DNA of 64,000 nt from Forficula auricularia (lineage: Eukaryota > Arthropoda > Insecta > Dermaptera > Forficulidae), in contig JALMQS010000085.1 of NCBI GenBank assembly GCA_024734495.1, positions 25,498,920-25,562,919 of the forward strand. The letters run 5' to 3'. Below the pieces are notes generated by a model. The model was not told the origin of the DNA and did not search any database. It saw nothing but the letters and a program-made list of their open reading frames with translations. Below, piece after piece: positions 34,494-45,700 of the stretch. Position 1 is the stretch's first letter. Each line of letters starts with the position of its first letter. The position numbers were made by a program, and so were the translations under genes.

Positions 34494-35065
34494 AGTGAAA
34501 ACAAAGATTTAAGTATCTTTTGGGTGTCTTTTTTGAAAAAAGATGGAAATTATTTCAAAAATCAACCCAGTATATAATATTATTAAATGAATCCAACTTT
34601 AAAGGACATCATAGATATTAGAGAAATATTTTTACATTGCATATCAGAGAGGTTCGTCCCCTTAGGAATCGAACCCAAGCGCCAACCAAGCTTGCCGAGC
34701 CAGTGAAGCCAAACCCTTAAGACAAATCCCTCTCTGACATGCAACATATATAAGTGAATAGTGAAAATTCCCTTCGAGTTGAAGGGAGTGAAAAATCTAG
34801 CTATAATACTTATATATGTTGCATGTCAGAGAGAGATTTGTCTTAAGGGTTTGGCTACTGGCCCGGCAAGTTTAGTTAGCGCTTGGGTTCGATTCCTAAG
34901 GGACGAACCTCTGATATGCAATGTAAAAATATTTCTCTAATATCTATGATGTCCTTTAAAGTTAAATTCATTTAATAATATTATAGTACTGGAGTTGATT
35001 TTTGAAGTAATTTCATCTTTTTTCAAAAAAGATACCCAAAAGATACTTAAATCTTTGTTTTCACT
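34494..35065. mobile_element. Palindromic element with tRNA-like arms
   Basis: Arms (34494-34755 and 34808-35065) begin and end with AGTGAAAACAAAGATTTAAG. Each holds a tRNA-like segment with box B GGGTTCGATTCC inside TCAGAGAG...CTCTCTGA. A direct partial repeat of the right arm follows at 35112-35333. No protein. It resembles a SINE-derived inverted dimer or a MITE that captured a tRNA-like sequence. Confidence 0.65.
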
Positions 35066-36713
35066 GTAAAATCCATGGGTCCGTCACTGAAAACTTTTTT
35101 CAGTTTAGCAGGAATTTTCACTATTCCCTTTGAGTTGAAGGGAGTGAAAAATCTAGCTATAATACTTATATATGTTGCATGTCAGAGAGAGATTTGTCTT
35201 AAGGGTTTGGCTACTGGCCCGGCAAGCTTAGTTAGCGCTTGGGTTCGATTCCTAAGGGGACGAACCTCTCTGATATGCAATGTAAAAATATTTCTCTAAT
35301 ATCTATGATGTCCTTTAAAGTAAAATTCATTTAAGAATTTTTTAGTTTAAAAGAAATTGCGTGAAAAGACTCAATTTCCTCTCTCCGGGAGCGAATCAAC
35401 TAGAAATGCTCAAGAGTTCTATTTTTTTCCTCATTAGATATTTATTCAAATCTACCGAAATTTCATATTTGAGTGTTGTTTTTATTTATCCTTTATAGCA
35501 AATAATTATTTTTAGGAAATTTCCATTTTAAAGGGTAGTTTAATTAAAGTCCAAATTGAAAAAGCGCTAATAACTTTTTAAATTTTTAAAATATATGAAA
35601 TAAATAGATATGATAAAACAATTAATTATCAATCATTTAATTCAATTTTGAACGAAATCGAAAAAGTACTTTTTGAGAAAATGGTCAAAAAACATCTGAA
35701 CCGTCAAAAAAGGATGTTTTTTGAAAGCACGAGATACCTTTGAAAAAAGTTTAAAAAGTCACATGAAACGAAAAATTGACTTGTGACATGGAGGTGAATT
35801 TTAAAATGTTTCTAAAACGGCCTTTCATAGACGGTTTTTGGGGTTTTTGACAATTTTCGCAAAAAGCACTTAATCGATTTCGTTCAAAATTGAGTTAAAT
35901 GATTAATAATTATATGTTTTATAATATCTATCAATTTCATCTTTTTTAAAAAAATTTCAACCAAGTTATTAGCGTTTTTTAAATTGGACTTCAAATAAAC
36001 TACCCTTTAAAATGCAAATTTCCTAATAATAATTATTTGACAAAAAAGATGAATAAAAACAACACACAGATATGAAACTTCAATACATTTGAACAAATAT
36101 CCAATGAGAAAATAAATAAAACTTTTGGCCATTTCTAGTTGATTCGCTCTCGGAGAGAGGAGATTGAATCCCCTCACACAACTTCATTTAAACTACAAAA
36201 TTCTTAATCAAAATGCTATTTTCTTATATTATAGATATACAGATATTTCAGATAGATGAAATCGATAAAATAAGATCGTTTTCTATCATTTTTGTGTGGA
36301 TTCTCACGAAAGAACCTCCTTAAAGATCATATTCATTTTTCTCCTTCAACACACCACCAGAGACGGATTTATAAATATTTCGCCCCTAGGCACTATTCTG
36401 ACTGGAGCCCCCTTTAAACATGTCACATCTGTGCCAAAATCATTGTTAAAAAAAAAACTAAATATAACGAGTCCATAAACGGGTGTTCATAAAAACACCG
36501 AGAGTTACTTTTTTAATTTTAATTACATTTGAAAAGGTCTATTCTTTTACAAACTAAAAAATACATTATTATTGAAATACTTGAATAAAAAGAAAAATTA
36601 ACAAAAATAAAGTAACGTATCAATGTTTTCTACTTTGGGAAGTCTTTATTATGTTCCCTTACATTGGTTTCCTCGTACTTTTAACCATTGAGAACTCCTC
36701 TATTAAGTCTTTA

Positions 36714-36965
36714 ACTTTTATTCAATTTCCGACGATTCGGAGACTTTTTTTCTCTCCTTCTTCAGGGTATTGAATAGTTATTGATGGGTGAGTATAACTC
36801 GGTTCCCATTTGTCTCTCCTATCAGTGATAGAAACAATATTTACAACTTGTAATTTACAAGAGAGACAAATGGGAACCGAGTTATACTCACCCAGCAATA
36901 ACTATTCAATACCCTGAAGAAGGAGAGAAAAAAGTCTCCAGGACGTCGGAAATTGAATAAAAGTA
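36714..36965. repeat. Palindromic repeat with CTGAAGA core
   Basis: Arms 36714-36822 and 36862-36965 are near-identical inverses ('gggaaccgagttatactcac'). The right arm reads CTGAAGAAGGAGAG...TCTCC...GGAAATTG, a stem followed by a GAAA-type box, resembling a degenerate hammerhead. Confidence 0.6.
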
Positions 36966-37189
36966 AATAATTTATGGGCTGGCTTTCATTATAACCCACT
37001 TTTATTTCGCTTAACAGTCCGTCTTTCAAAGAAAATAAAGAAAATTAAAATCTAAATAATCGGCAAAGAAAAAATTGGTGTTTTTGCCTATTTTTTTTAG
37101 TTTTAATCTTTTTTGAAATAAAAAAAATTGCAACGGATCGTTGCTAAACTTTATCCAAATTCATTTGAAATATTAATATGTTTATTCCT

Positions 37190-38180
37190 TTATTATTAAT
37201 CAGATATCACTTGCAATTTGCAGTTCATGTTGACTTTAATTCAAAAATAATGATCGATTCTCATTTAACAGTCGAGGAATAACAATTTTACATTGGATCT
37301 TTGACTTTTCGGTTATTATTGGCAACCATTGCTGAAGAAATGGTGAAATCGACTTAAAATCAAAAATAGCTATTGATTCTCATCTATTACTTGAGGAATA
37401 ATAATTCTACATTAAATTTTTGACCCTTCGATTATTATTGGTAATCATTGCTGACATGAGGAATCGACTTAAAAATCAAAAATAACGATCGATTCTTATC
37501 TAATACTAGAGAATGCCTTATTGCATTCCATTTTTGATGTTTTGACTATCAATGGCAACCTCTACTGAAAATGGAAGAATCGACTTAAAATCAAAAAGAC
37601 AAAATTCTTTTATGACAAACAACTCAAGCTTGAGTTGTTTACCAAAAAAGAATTTAGTCTATATTGATTTTAAGTCGATTCATCAACGTTTTCGGTAGAG
37701 GTTGCCATTAATAGTCAAAACATCAAAAATGGAATGCAATAAGGTTATTCCTCTAGTATTAGATGAGAATCGATCGTTATTTTTGATTTTAAGCTCGATT
37801 CCTCCATGTCTTCAGCAATGGCTACCAATAATAATCGAAGCGTCAAAAATCTAATGTAGAATTTTTATTCCTCAAGTAATAGATGAGAATCAATCGCTAT
37901 TTTTGATTTTAACTCGATTCCTCTATGTCTTCAGCAATGGTTACCAATAAAAACCGAAATGTCAAAAATCCAATATAAAATGGTTATTCCTCAATTACTA
38001 GATGAGAATCAATCGCTATTTTTGATTTTAACTCGATTCCTCTATGTCTTCAGCAATGGTTACCAATAAAAACCGAAATGTCAAAAATCCAATATAGAAT
38101 GGTTGTTCCTCAAGTACTAGATGAGAATCAATCTCTATTTTTGATTTTAAGTCGATTCCTCCATGTCGTCAGCAATGGTA
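37190..38180. repeat. Fold-back whose arms are about 120-bp tandem repeats
   Basis: The centre is the palindrome CAACTCAAGCTTGAGTTG near 37620-37637. To the left, three units read 'aatcgacttaaaatcaaaaa'; to the right, four or five units read the inverse 'tttttgattttaactcgatt' with 'cttcagcaatggttaccaat'. Units face each other across the centre, so each arm is a small satellite array. No coding content. Confidence 0.75.
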
Positions 38181-38639
38181 ACGGATAAGAAAACAACGCG
38201 GTTGCTATGGTTACTTATAAAATTTCCTCCCAAATTTTTACCATTTCACAGCGAGAAGCCTAACCATTCTTACTTAAGTTAGGTTAAATGAGCTATATTA
38301 AAACGATCAAATGAATAAATTTTAAAGAATTTAAAATTAAAAAAAAAAGTATTATTTTACTCTAGGAGTAAAGTACTTTAAAATATGATTTTACTAAAAA
38401 CTTTATTTAACCTTTTTTGTGGTCCCCAAGGTACCTAATTAGGATATTAAATTTCATCAAAATTGGTTAAGTCATTTTCAAGATATTTAAAAAAACTAAA
38501 AAAGTATCGAAATAAAGTACTAATGTTTGTGGACCGATATGTACCAAAAACTAATCAGCGCTTCATTTTGTTAAACTAATGGTAGGTTTTCAATTTCATT
38601 TCAATCGGCGCAAAGGTGTGGAAAAAATCGTGGACGAAA

Positions 38640-38683
38640 AAAACGATAACACACATCCATCCATCCATCCATCCATCCCTCCC
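38640..38683. repeat. (CATC)n microsatellite
   Basis: About seven CATC units in the right part of the hAT-type element. Confidence 0.8.
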
Positions 38684-39149
38684 CACGCACTTGCAAAAAA
38701 AATGTCACTTTTTGGCCTCTCGACGAGATTCCAGGTAATTTTTGGCAAAACCGTCATGTGCTAAATTTCAATCTCATTGAATAATTCAATTTGTGACCTT
38801 AATTGAGTCCATGGGTTCCGTAGTCTTTACGTGAGGACCCTTTGAAGTCGCGCTTGCCGCGAGAGCGATTACAATACTTTCTCCCATGCTTCGCATTGGA
38901 TAAAGTAAAAAAATATATAAACAAAATTAAGCACTAATTTTTACTGCACAATTTAAATAACGAGTCTTTTTTTCTTACTTTTAAAATAGGAATAAAATTA
39001 CATAAAATTGAATAAAAAAAACTATTTTTTTAAAATTTCTTTATTATAAAATTTTGTAATTATATCGTCAGGCCGTGCCTCCACAGAGTCGTGCCGCCTC
39101 TAGGCACTGGCCTAGTATGCCTAGTGGGAAATCCGTCCCTGCACACCAC

Positions 39150-39517
39150 TGAACCCAATATGAGAGATGAGAGAAATCATTGTCCAATCAAACATAATGG
39201 CAAATTCAAATTAGCGAAAAAACAATTTTGAAAATTCTATATCTCGATTATAATACCTATGTTAAAAATGCCTTAAGTGTTTCTCTCCTGCCTTTACGTA
39301 GTAGTAGATAATTTCAGCTCAATTTGAATAATAGTAGGTACTTTTCGGAATTCACCCAAAACATTTATAATAATTATATATCATTCTTTATATTATAATC
39401 AATTTTAATTTTAATTAATAGCATTAAAAAAACAAGAGGTGTTTTTAGTTTTTTTTTCAATGTTTTTCTTATAATAACTATTTTTCACCGAAAATTAATA
39501 ATAAGTCACTGTTAGCA
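39150..39517 (-). other. 3' flank of the trehalose gene
   Basis: Presumed 3' UTR. ATTAAA-type signals occur on the minus strand near 39403-39418. No canonical AATAAA was seen close to the stop. Confidence 0.4.
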
Positions 39518-39787
39518 CTACTCAGAGCAAACATTTGTGTTCTCATCGTGAACATATGACATTTCCATCTTAACGCAAGACTTTTTTTGATTTTTACTAT
39601 AGCTGCTACGTCGAGGGTTTACAGAGCCGGTTTCCGATTCATGACAAATTTCTCGTCGCCCGACATGTCTTTCTACCCATTTGAGCATGGTGAGAACACT
39701 GTCCGTGCTGGGAAGTCGTCTTTCAGCTGCCGTCTTCACAATGTGAGAAGGCGCCACATGGAATGTTGCAGCCATGCCCTTAAGAGC
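39518..39787 (-). CDS. TPS: TPS last exon
   Basis: 89 codons and TAG. It begins ALKGMAATFHV after GAAATAG in phase 0. RRLPSTDSVLTMLKWVE is the conserved end of the phosphatase domain. The basic, serine-rich tail after it (GSVNPRRSSYSK) is not conserved in insect relatives as I know them. Confidence 0.92.
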   Translation of the reverse strand, partial: ALKGMAATFHVAPSHIVKTAAERRLPSTDSVLTMLKWVERHVGRREICHESETGSVNPRRSSYSKNQKKSCVKMEMSYVHDENTNVCSE

Positions 39788-42700
39788 CTATTTCAAAGAA
39801 TTTCAATTAATTAATAGAATTCAATTATGTCAGGGGATGAAAAGGAGGAAGGAAAGGGTTGAGAATTCGGAAGAGTAATAGGATGAACATCTATTTACAT
39901 ACTAGATATAATAAAATGGTTACCTGCATTGCATCTTCGTCTGTAATATCATCCCCAGCATAAATTATGCGTATTCTTTCACACCAATCAACTCCAAAAG
40001 CAGTTCGGAGAATATAAAAAGAGGCTCTTCCTTTGTTCCACTGCACAGGCGGCTTGGCTTCCAAGGCGCAATGGGCTTGGACAGCTCGGAAACCAGCATC
40101 TTCAATCAACTTCTTTGCTTTAACTACCATTGCAGGCCTTAACTTAGACGGAGTCTCTCGATAGTGAAAAGTGAGTAAAGGTCCTTTATTTTCGATCCAG
40201 GCTCCATTTTTGCATATCTATCAGAAACAATAGTTATAAAGGATTATGTAAACCATTTATTGAAATTCTGATAAATTTTTTAAAATTTTTTTTTAGATAA
40301 AATAAACAATATTTTAATCATAAGGGTTAAAGTATACGCCTTTAAAGATCCCTTTAAGTAGAATAAAGCTTAATTTTTTAAAATGAATTTCGATGTGAGA
40401 AAGCCCCGATTTGATCATTTTTAGGTAATTTTTGTATTCGTCGGCATTTGGAAATGACTTATAATTATGAAAAAATTCCAATCTCTTCAATCCATGATTA
40501 TCATTGACAAATAAGATCGAATTTGATAACTAAAATTTTGAAAGTTATAAGGTATGGAACTCTTGGTTATGCGGTCCCAATTCCGTATGGCCGGCTTATT
40601 TCCTTCTGCTGTGATTAATAAAATAAAAATATATTAAATGCTTCTTACTTCGCTTAATTTGCGTAAATGGATTACTGTACTATCCCTTCATTCATGGCCA
40701 AATAGTTCCGTAACCCATCAAGAAGTAAAAATCCCACCCAGAACATTCTGTGAAAAAACAGGCCAAGTTCGAAAAACTAGTGAAATCTAGTGTGCAGCCA
40801 AGTTGAACTTGCCAAGAATAATTAAGTTGAGAAAATAGTACTTACTATTAAAATTCTTTCCATTTTGAATGACAATCTAAATTTTTATTTTAAATTATTT
40901 TCATGAAACTTGGCTAATATGCATTATGCCGTGAGGCTAAATAACCTAAATTCGTGACCATCCAAGTTCCATGAAAATATTTAAATTAAAAATTTAAAAC
41001 CCGTAAATTTAGATTGCCATTCAAAGTGGAAAGACAGCATTTTAATTGAAATTACAACTTTCTCAACTTAATTTTTCTTGGCGTATTCAATCCGGCTGCA
41101 CACTAGATTTCACTACTTTTTCGAACTTGGCCTGTTTTTTCACAGTGTTCTGAGTGAGATTTTTACTTCTTGATAAGTCAGGGAAGTATTTAGCTATGAA
41201 TGAAAAGATAGTACAGTAATCCATTTGTGCGAATTCAGTGTAAGAACTTGGCTGCACACTAGATTTCACTACTTTTTCGAACTTTACCTGTTTTTTATTC
41301 GACTTCAAAAAAAAGGAGGAGGTTATCAATTCATCGGAATATTTTTTTTTTTTTAGGATATGCCTAGATTTCTTTTTATTCACAGAATGTTTTGGGTAGG
41401 ATTTCTCTTCTTTTTCTATGCTAATATGTAACTTAAAAGTTTTTGTTTTGCTGAGAGTAGCAGTTGTTGAATCACAAAGAGAAACAAAGAGGTTGTCTTC
41501 TGCTTGAAGCAAATAAACATACACACCTATATATCGAAATGATATATCTGTATATATATATGTAAGAGTGTGGATTGGGTAAATGATTTTCCTATAAGTA
41601 GGTATTGCCAATATATGATTGCCTCTTTCATGGCTAAACATTCTATAAACATCACTTCTTTCTTCATTTGACCCGGTGTCAATTTTTTTGAGAAATAGCC
41701 CACTGGATGTAAGCTTCCATCTTCTTGGACTTGCTTCAGCACTGCTCCTACTCCTAATCTAGCTTGCATCCACCTCTAATACTATATCCTTTTTATTGTC
41801 AAATATAGCCAGAACCGGTGGTGTTATTAGATATTGCTTGTTTCCAGAAAACATTTTTTCGCATTCTTCTGTCCATTTGAATTTGGAGTCTTTTTTAATA
41901 GATTGTAAAGTGGGCTCAATCTTTGTGTACAATGGTCTAATAAATTTTCTGTAAAAATTTATCTTTCCAATTAGTTTACGGTACCATTCTTTTATTCTTG
42001 GGTCTTTCTAAATCTTTGATGGATTGTAAGTTGTCCTTAATAGGGTATATTTTTTCCGTTTTCTATAATATGTCCAAGGTATTTTATTGAATGTTTTGCA
42101 AATTCGCATTTTTTCCATTTTTATTTTTATATCCTTGTTTTTTTATAACTTCTAAATAATAGTTTTAGATGTTTCATATGTTCTTCAAACGTTTCTGAGA
42201 ATATTAGGATGTCATCTATGTAATTTACACAAAATTTTTTCCATATTGTTTCTTCTTATAGTATTTTGCCAAAACTCTTTGGAAGATCGCACTACTGTTT
42301 TTATATCCAAATGGTAACACTCTCCATTGCCAATGTCCTTTCTGGGTCACAAATGCTGTTCTTTTGATCTTTTCTCTTATAGGTATGGACCAAAATGCTG
42401 AGTTCATATCTATTGATGTGTACCATTTACATCTGTCTACTTCCATAATTATATCATCAATCTTTGGAAATGGTTGTGCATCTTGGATTACGATTCGGTT
42501 CAATTCAGAATAATCAACACATAACCTTGTTTTTTTCCTTCTTCTCTCTTGTAAGCTAGTGTAACTGGGGACGCATTATGGGGAACTCAGATTCTTCAAT
42601 TAATTTATTCTTCAGTAACTCCGTAACTTGATATTCTATTTCTTCTTGGTCTCTTGTGTGAATACTTATAAGGTTTTTTTGCTATGTACTTATCTTCTTT

Positions 42701-45700
42701 AAGTTTGACTTGTGCTTCAAAATCCTCAATCTTGCCAATATCGAATTTGTTTTTTGCAAAACATGATTGATATTCGTTGAGTCATGTTCTTTAGTTCTTC
42801 TTGTCTTTCTTTATTTAAATGATCGATATTTATTTCTTTGTTTTCCATAATATGTGTGCTTGTTTCCGTTTCTTCTTGAGATTCGATTATTTTTTTTTGA
42901 ATGTTATTATCATCTTTTATTTCTATTATTTTATCAATTTTTCTTTGTTTTATTTTCAGGTTTTCATCTTGAATTAATTTGAATTTTTTTATAGCATCAA
43001 GACCTAGTAATATATCATAATTAAATTTGTCATTTTTTATTACTATAAATTCTAGTTCATCTTCTATTTCTCCGATTTTTAGATTTAATGTAGTCTGGGT
43101 TTTGTAAAAATCCATTCCACTTATAGACTTTAATAAGCTTTTGCTATTATATAATTTTGCTTTAATTGTTCTTATTAGCTTCTCGTTTGATTAATGAGCA
43201 CGTCGACCCATTATCGTAGATAAGCTTTTATAAGTTTATTTTTGTCTATAATTACCTATTATTGATAAGTGGCTGTGGATTGGATTTTCCTAGGTTCAAT
43301 CGTTTTTTTGTTCGTCCTCTGTATAGGTAAATATTCATTTTCCGTTTCTTCCTCATTTAAATTTATGCTTTTCTTTATGGAAGCTGTGTTGTTCCAACAT
43401 ATTTGGGTTGAATGGAAGCGGTTTTTATATCCCAATTTTTTCACATATTGCACATGGTTTTTTTGTCTCGGTATAATTAATTTCTTGAAGTCTTCTTTTT
43501 TTGTAACTTCCAATCTTCTTCTTTCGAATGTCGAATTATTTATTTTCTTTATTTCTATCATAAGTTTTTCGATCGATGTTATTTCTTCAATATCTAATTT
43601 TTCTTGCATGTGGATAGGAAGGCCCATTACCATTAGATTGATTTTAGAAGTTGTAGTCATCTCTATCTTCTATTTCTGTACATAGTTTTTCCTTAATCAA
43701 TAGATAATCTATCAAAGATCCTTCTATGTATTTGTAATTATATGCTTTTCTAATAGTTGACCAACCTTTTTTTGAGAAGTGGTTTAGAAATGAGTTTTTC
43801 CATTCTATCCATGTTGAATTTTTTTGTTCTTGCTATGTAATTCATACAAATTTTTGCTGTCTCTTCCAAAAATTGTTCAAATTTCTATTTTTATTCTTCT
43901 TTCATGATTTTATGTCTGGAGCATTCCTTTTCATACTTTTCTATCCATTCACTTGCATTATTTTTCTTATTATTAAATTTTTCCAAGATGAAGTTCTTTT
44001 CAATTTTTTCATGAATATAGAATTTTTCTTCCAGTCTCGTTTCCAGTTCTTTAATTTTTTTTGTAGGTTATCTTTCTCTCTCTGATATTTCATTGTACTC
44101 CTCTAAAGGAATATTTTGGTAGCATACATTCTCTCCTTCATCTGAAATAATTGTCTATTATATCCTTATTTAATTTAAGACTTACTTTTCTAAATCCATT
44201 TATTGGTTTAATTGCTTTAATAGCATTTATAACAATATTATTTGCCATTAATACTTGATGGTTTTGAATATCTCTGTCTCTCTTGGAAGAATATACCACT
44301 GTTTTTGTCCATTGATACTCCAGCTGATTCTAAAAATTTTTCTTCTTTTTCACTATGTGTACGTGGAATTTTTGGGTGTCCATGTTTGCAAACGACTTAT
44401 TCAATTTGTAAGAGTGTGGATTGGGTAAATTTGAACGTTAGACGATTCTGAAAGTATAATAGATTTATTTATAAATGCAATAGATAATATACAAGATAAG
44501 TTATAAGTGATAGTTACCTGAAAGTATAATAGAATTGAATAAGAGCCCTTTCATCAATATACACACTCATGTCATAACATGTGTCTATTAAGAAGTGAGA
44601 ACATAGTTGAGTCGAGGACACTATGCAATACTACCAACCTCAGATAATTTAATATAATTTATATAAGCGGGAGATACACTTTACATATATATATATATAT
44701 ATATATTATTTATTTGTTTGAGACTATAGTTTCTGAAGGCTTAGCTCTCATCATCAAGTCTATTTAATTATAAATATTATTTTTTCATAAGAATTTTGCT
44801 GGCTTGGTGTGTACTGGATATATTAATTTTTTATTGTTAGGATAAATAAACTGAATTTGCTTCTTTCCAGTAATTTATTTTGTTTTTCAAATGGTTATTC
44901 CAAATATTTCGAGAGCGTTCTCAGCATCTCTTCCTCAGTGGAAACTGTGGGACCACACAATAGGCAAGTCAGTGAGTTGTTATAATTACAGGTGTCAAAA
45001 AAGTACTCACCCACTCCCCCACCAATGTGCCGACTCCATCAGTTTGTACAGAACATTGATAAAAAGCTCGATCACACAACACACACACACATATATATAC
45101 AAATTTAAAATGAGACAACATACGAATATACAATTATTTACATCTCCTTATAATAAAGTCCAATGAAATTTAAAAATCGAAAAATGGTCAAGCACCAGAG
45201 CTGGTTTAAATTTAACCAACTAATTACTGTTAATGACCAGTCGAGCGAAGGTCAACGACCACAAAATTGTCTACACTTTCTGGCACGCGCAATTAATTAA
45301 TAAAAAAGCATAAATGTTCATTTATTTGTCATTTCAATTAAAATTTTGTATTCCCTCATTAAAAAGCCCGTGTCTACCTTGTAATTTACTGTCTTTTTTA
45401 GGCTTTGTTGGATGAAACACGATTCCTTGAAAAAACGTTTTGTTTTATTTTTTTCATAGTCAATTATATTAAAATTTTCAAAATCAAAATTATGACCCTC
45501 AGTCCGCGCATGTTGTGCCAATGCTGTTTGGTTGTTGTTCTCTTTTTTAAGCACAGATCTTTTGTGTTCATATAATCTTTTTTCCATAGGTCTACCTGTT
45601 GTGCCTATATAAATTTTATTACAATCAATGCAAGATATTTTATAAACTACATTACATTGATTGATTTTTTCTATTTTGTCTTTGTTATTGAACAGGAAAG

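Larger units (their letters stand above)
30719..36349 (+). repeat. Composite fold-back repeat C, copy 2, with insertions
   Basis: Collinear with 21480-24000: family A-like part 30719-31180, middle 31180-31567 and 33841-34495, fold-back arms 35336-36345. Copy 1 shows the empty states of two insertions, 31568-33840 and 34494-35335. The left end is cut by the gypsy LTR. The fold-back centre again contains 'gaaagcacgagatacctttg'. Confidence 0.75.
36358..39141. mobile_element. hAT-type non-autonomous element, 2.8 kb
   Basis: Ends CAGAGACGGATTT and, inverted, CAGGGACGGATTT, flanked by an exact 8-bp duplication CACACCAC (36350-36357, 39142-39149). Both ends also share a GCCCCTAGGCACT-like block. 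No transposase frame exists. The interior is made of other repeats: a palindrome (36714-36965), a fold-back with tandem arms (37190-38180) and an end-like segment at 38870-38910. It is inserted in repeat C copy 2. Confidence 0.8.

Noticed and set aside
39587..39814. 75-codon plus-strand frame
   Set aside because: Antisense of the last TPS exon.
43269..43685. 138-codon plus-strand frame rich in Phe and Ile
   Set aside because: Antisense of the gypsy Gag region; hydrophobic composition is what the complement of a Lys/Glu-rich frame gives, not a membrane protein.
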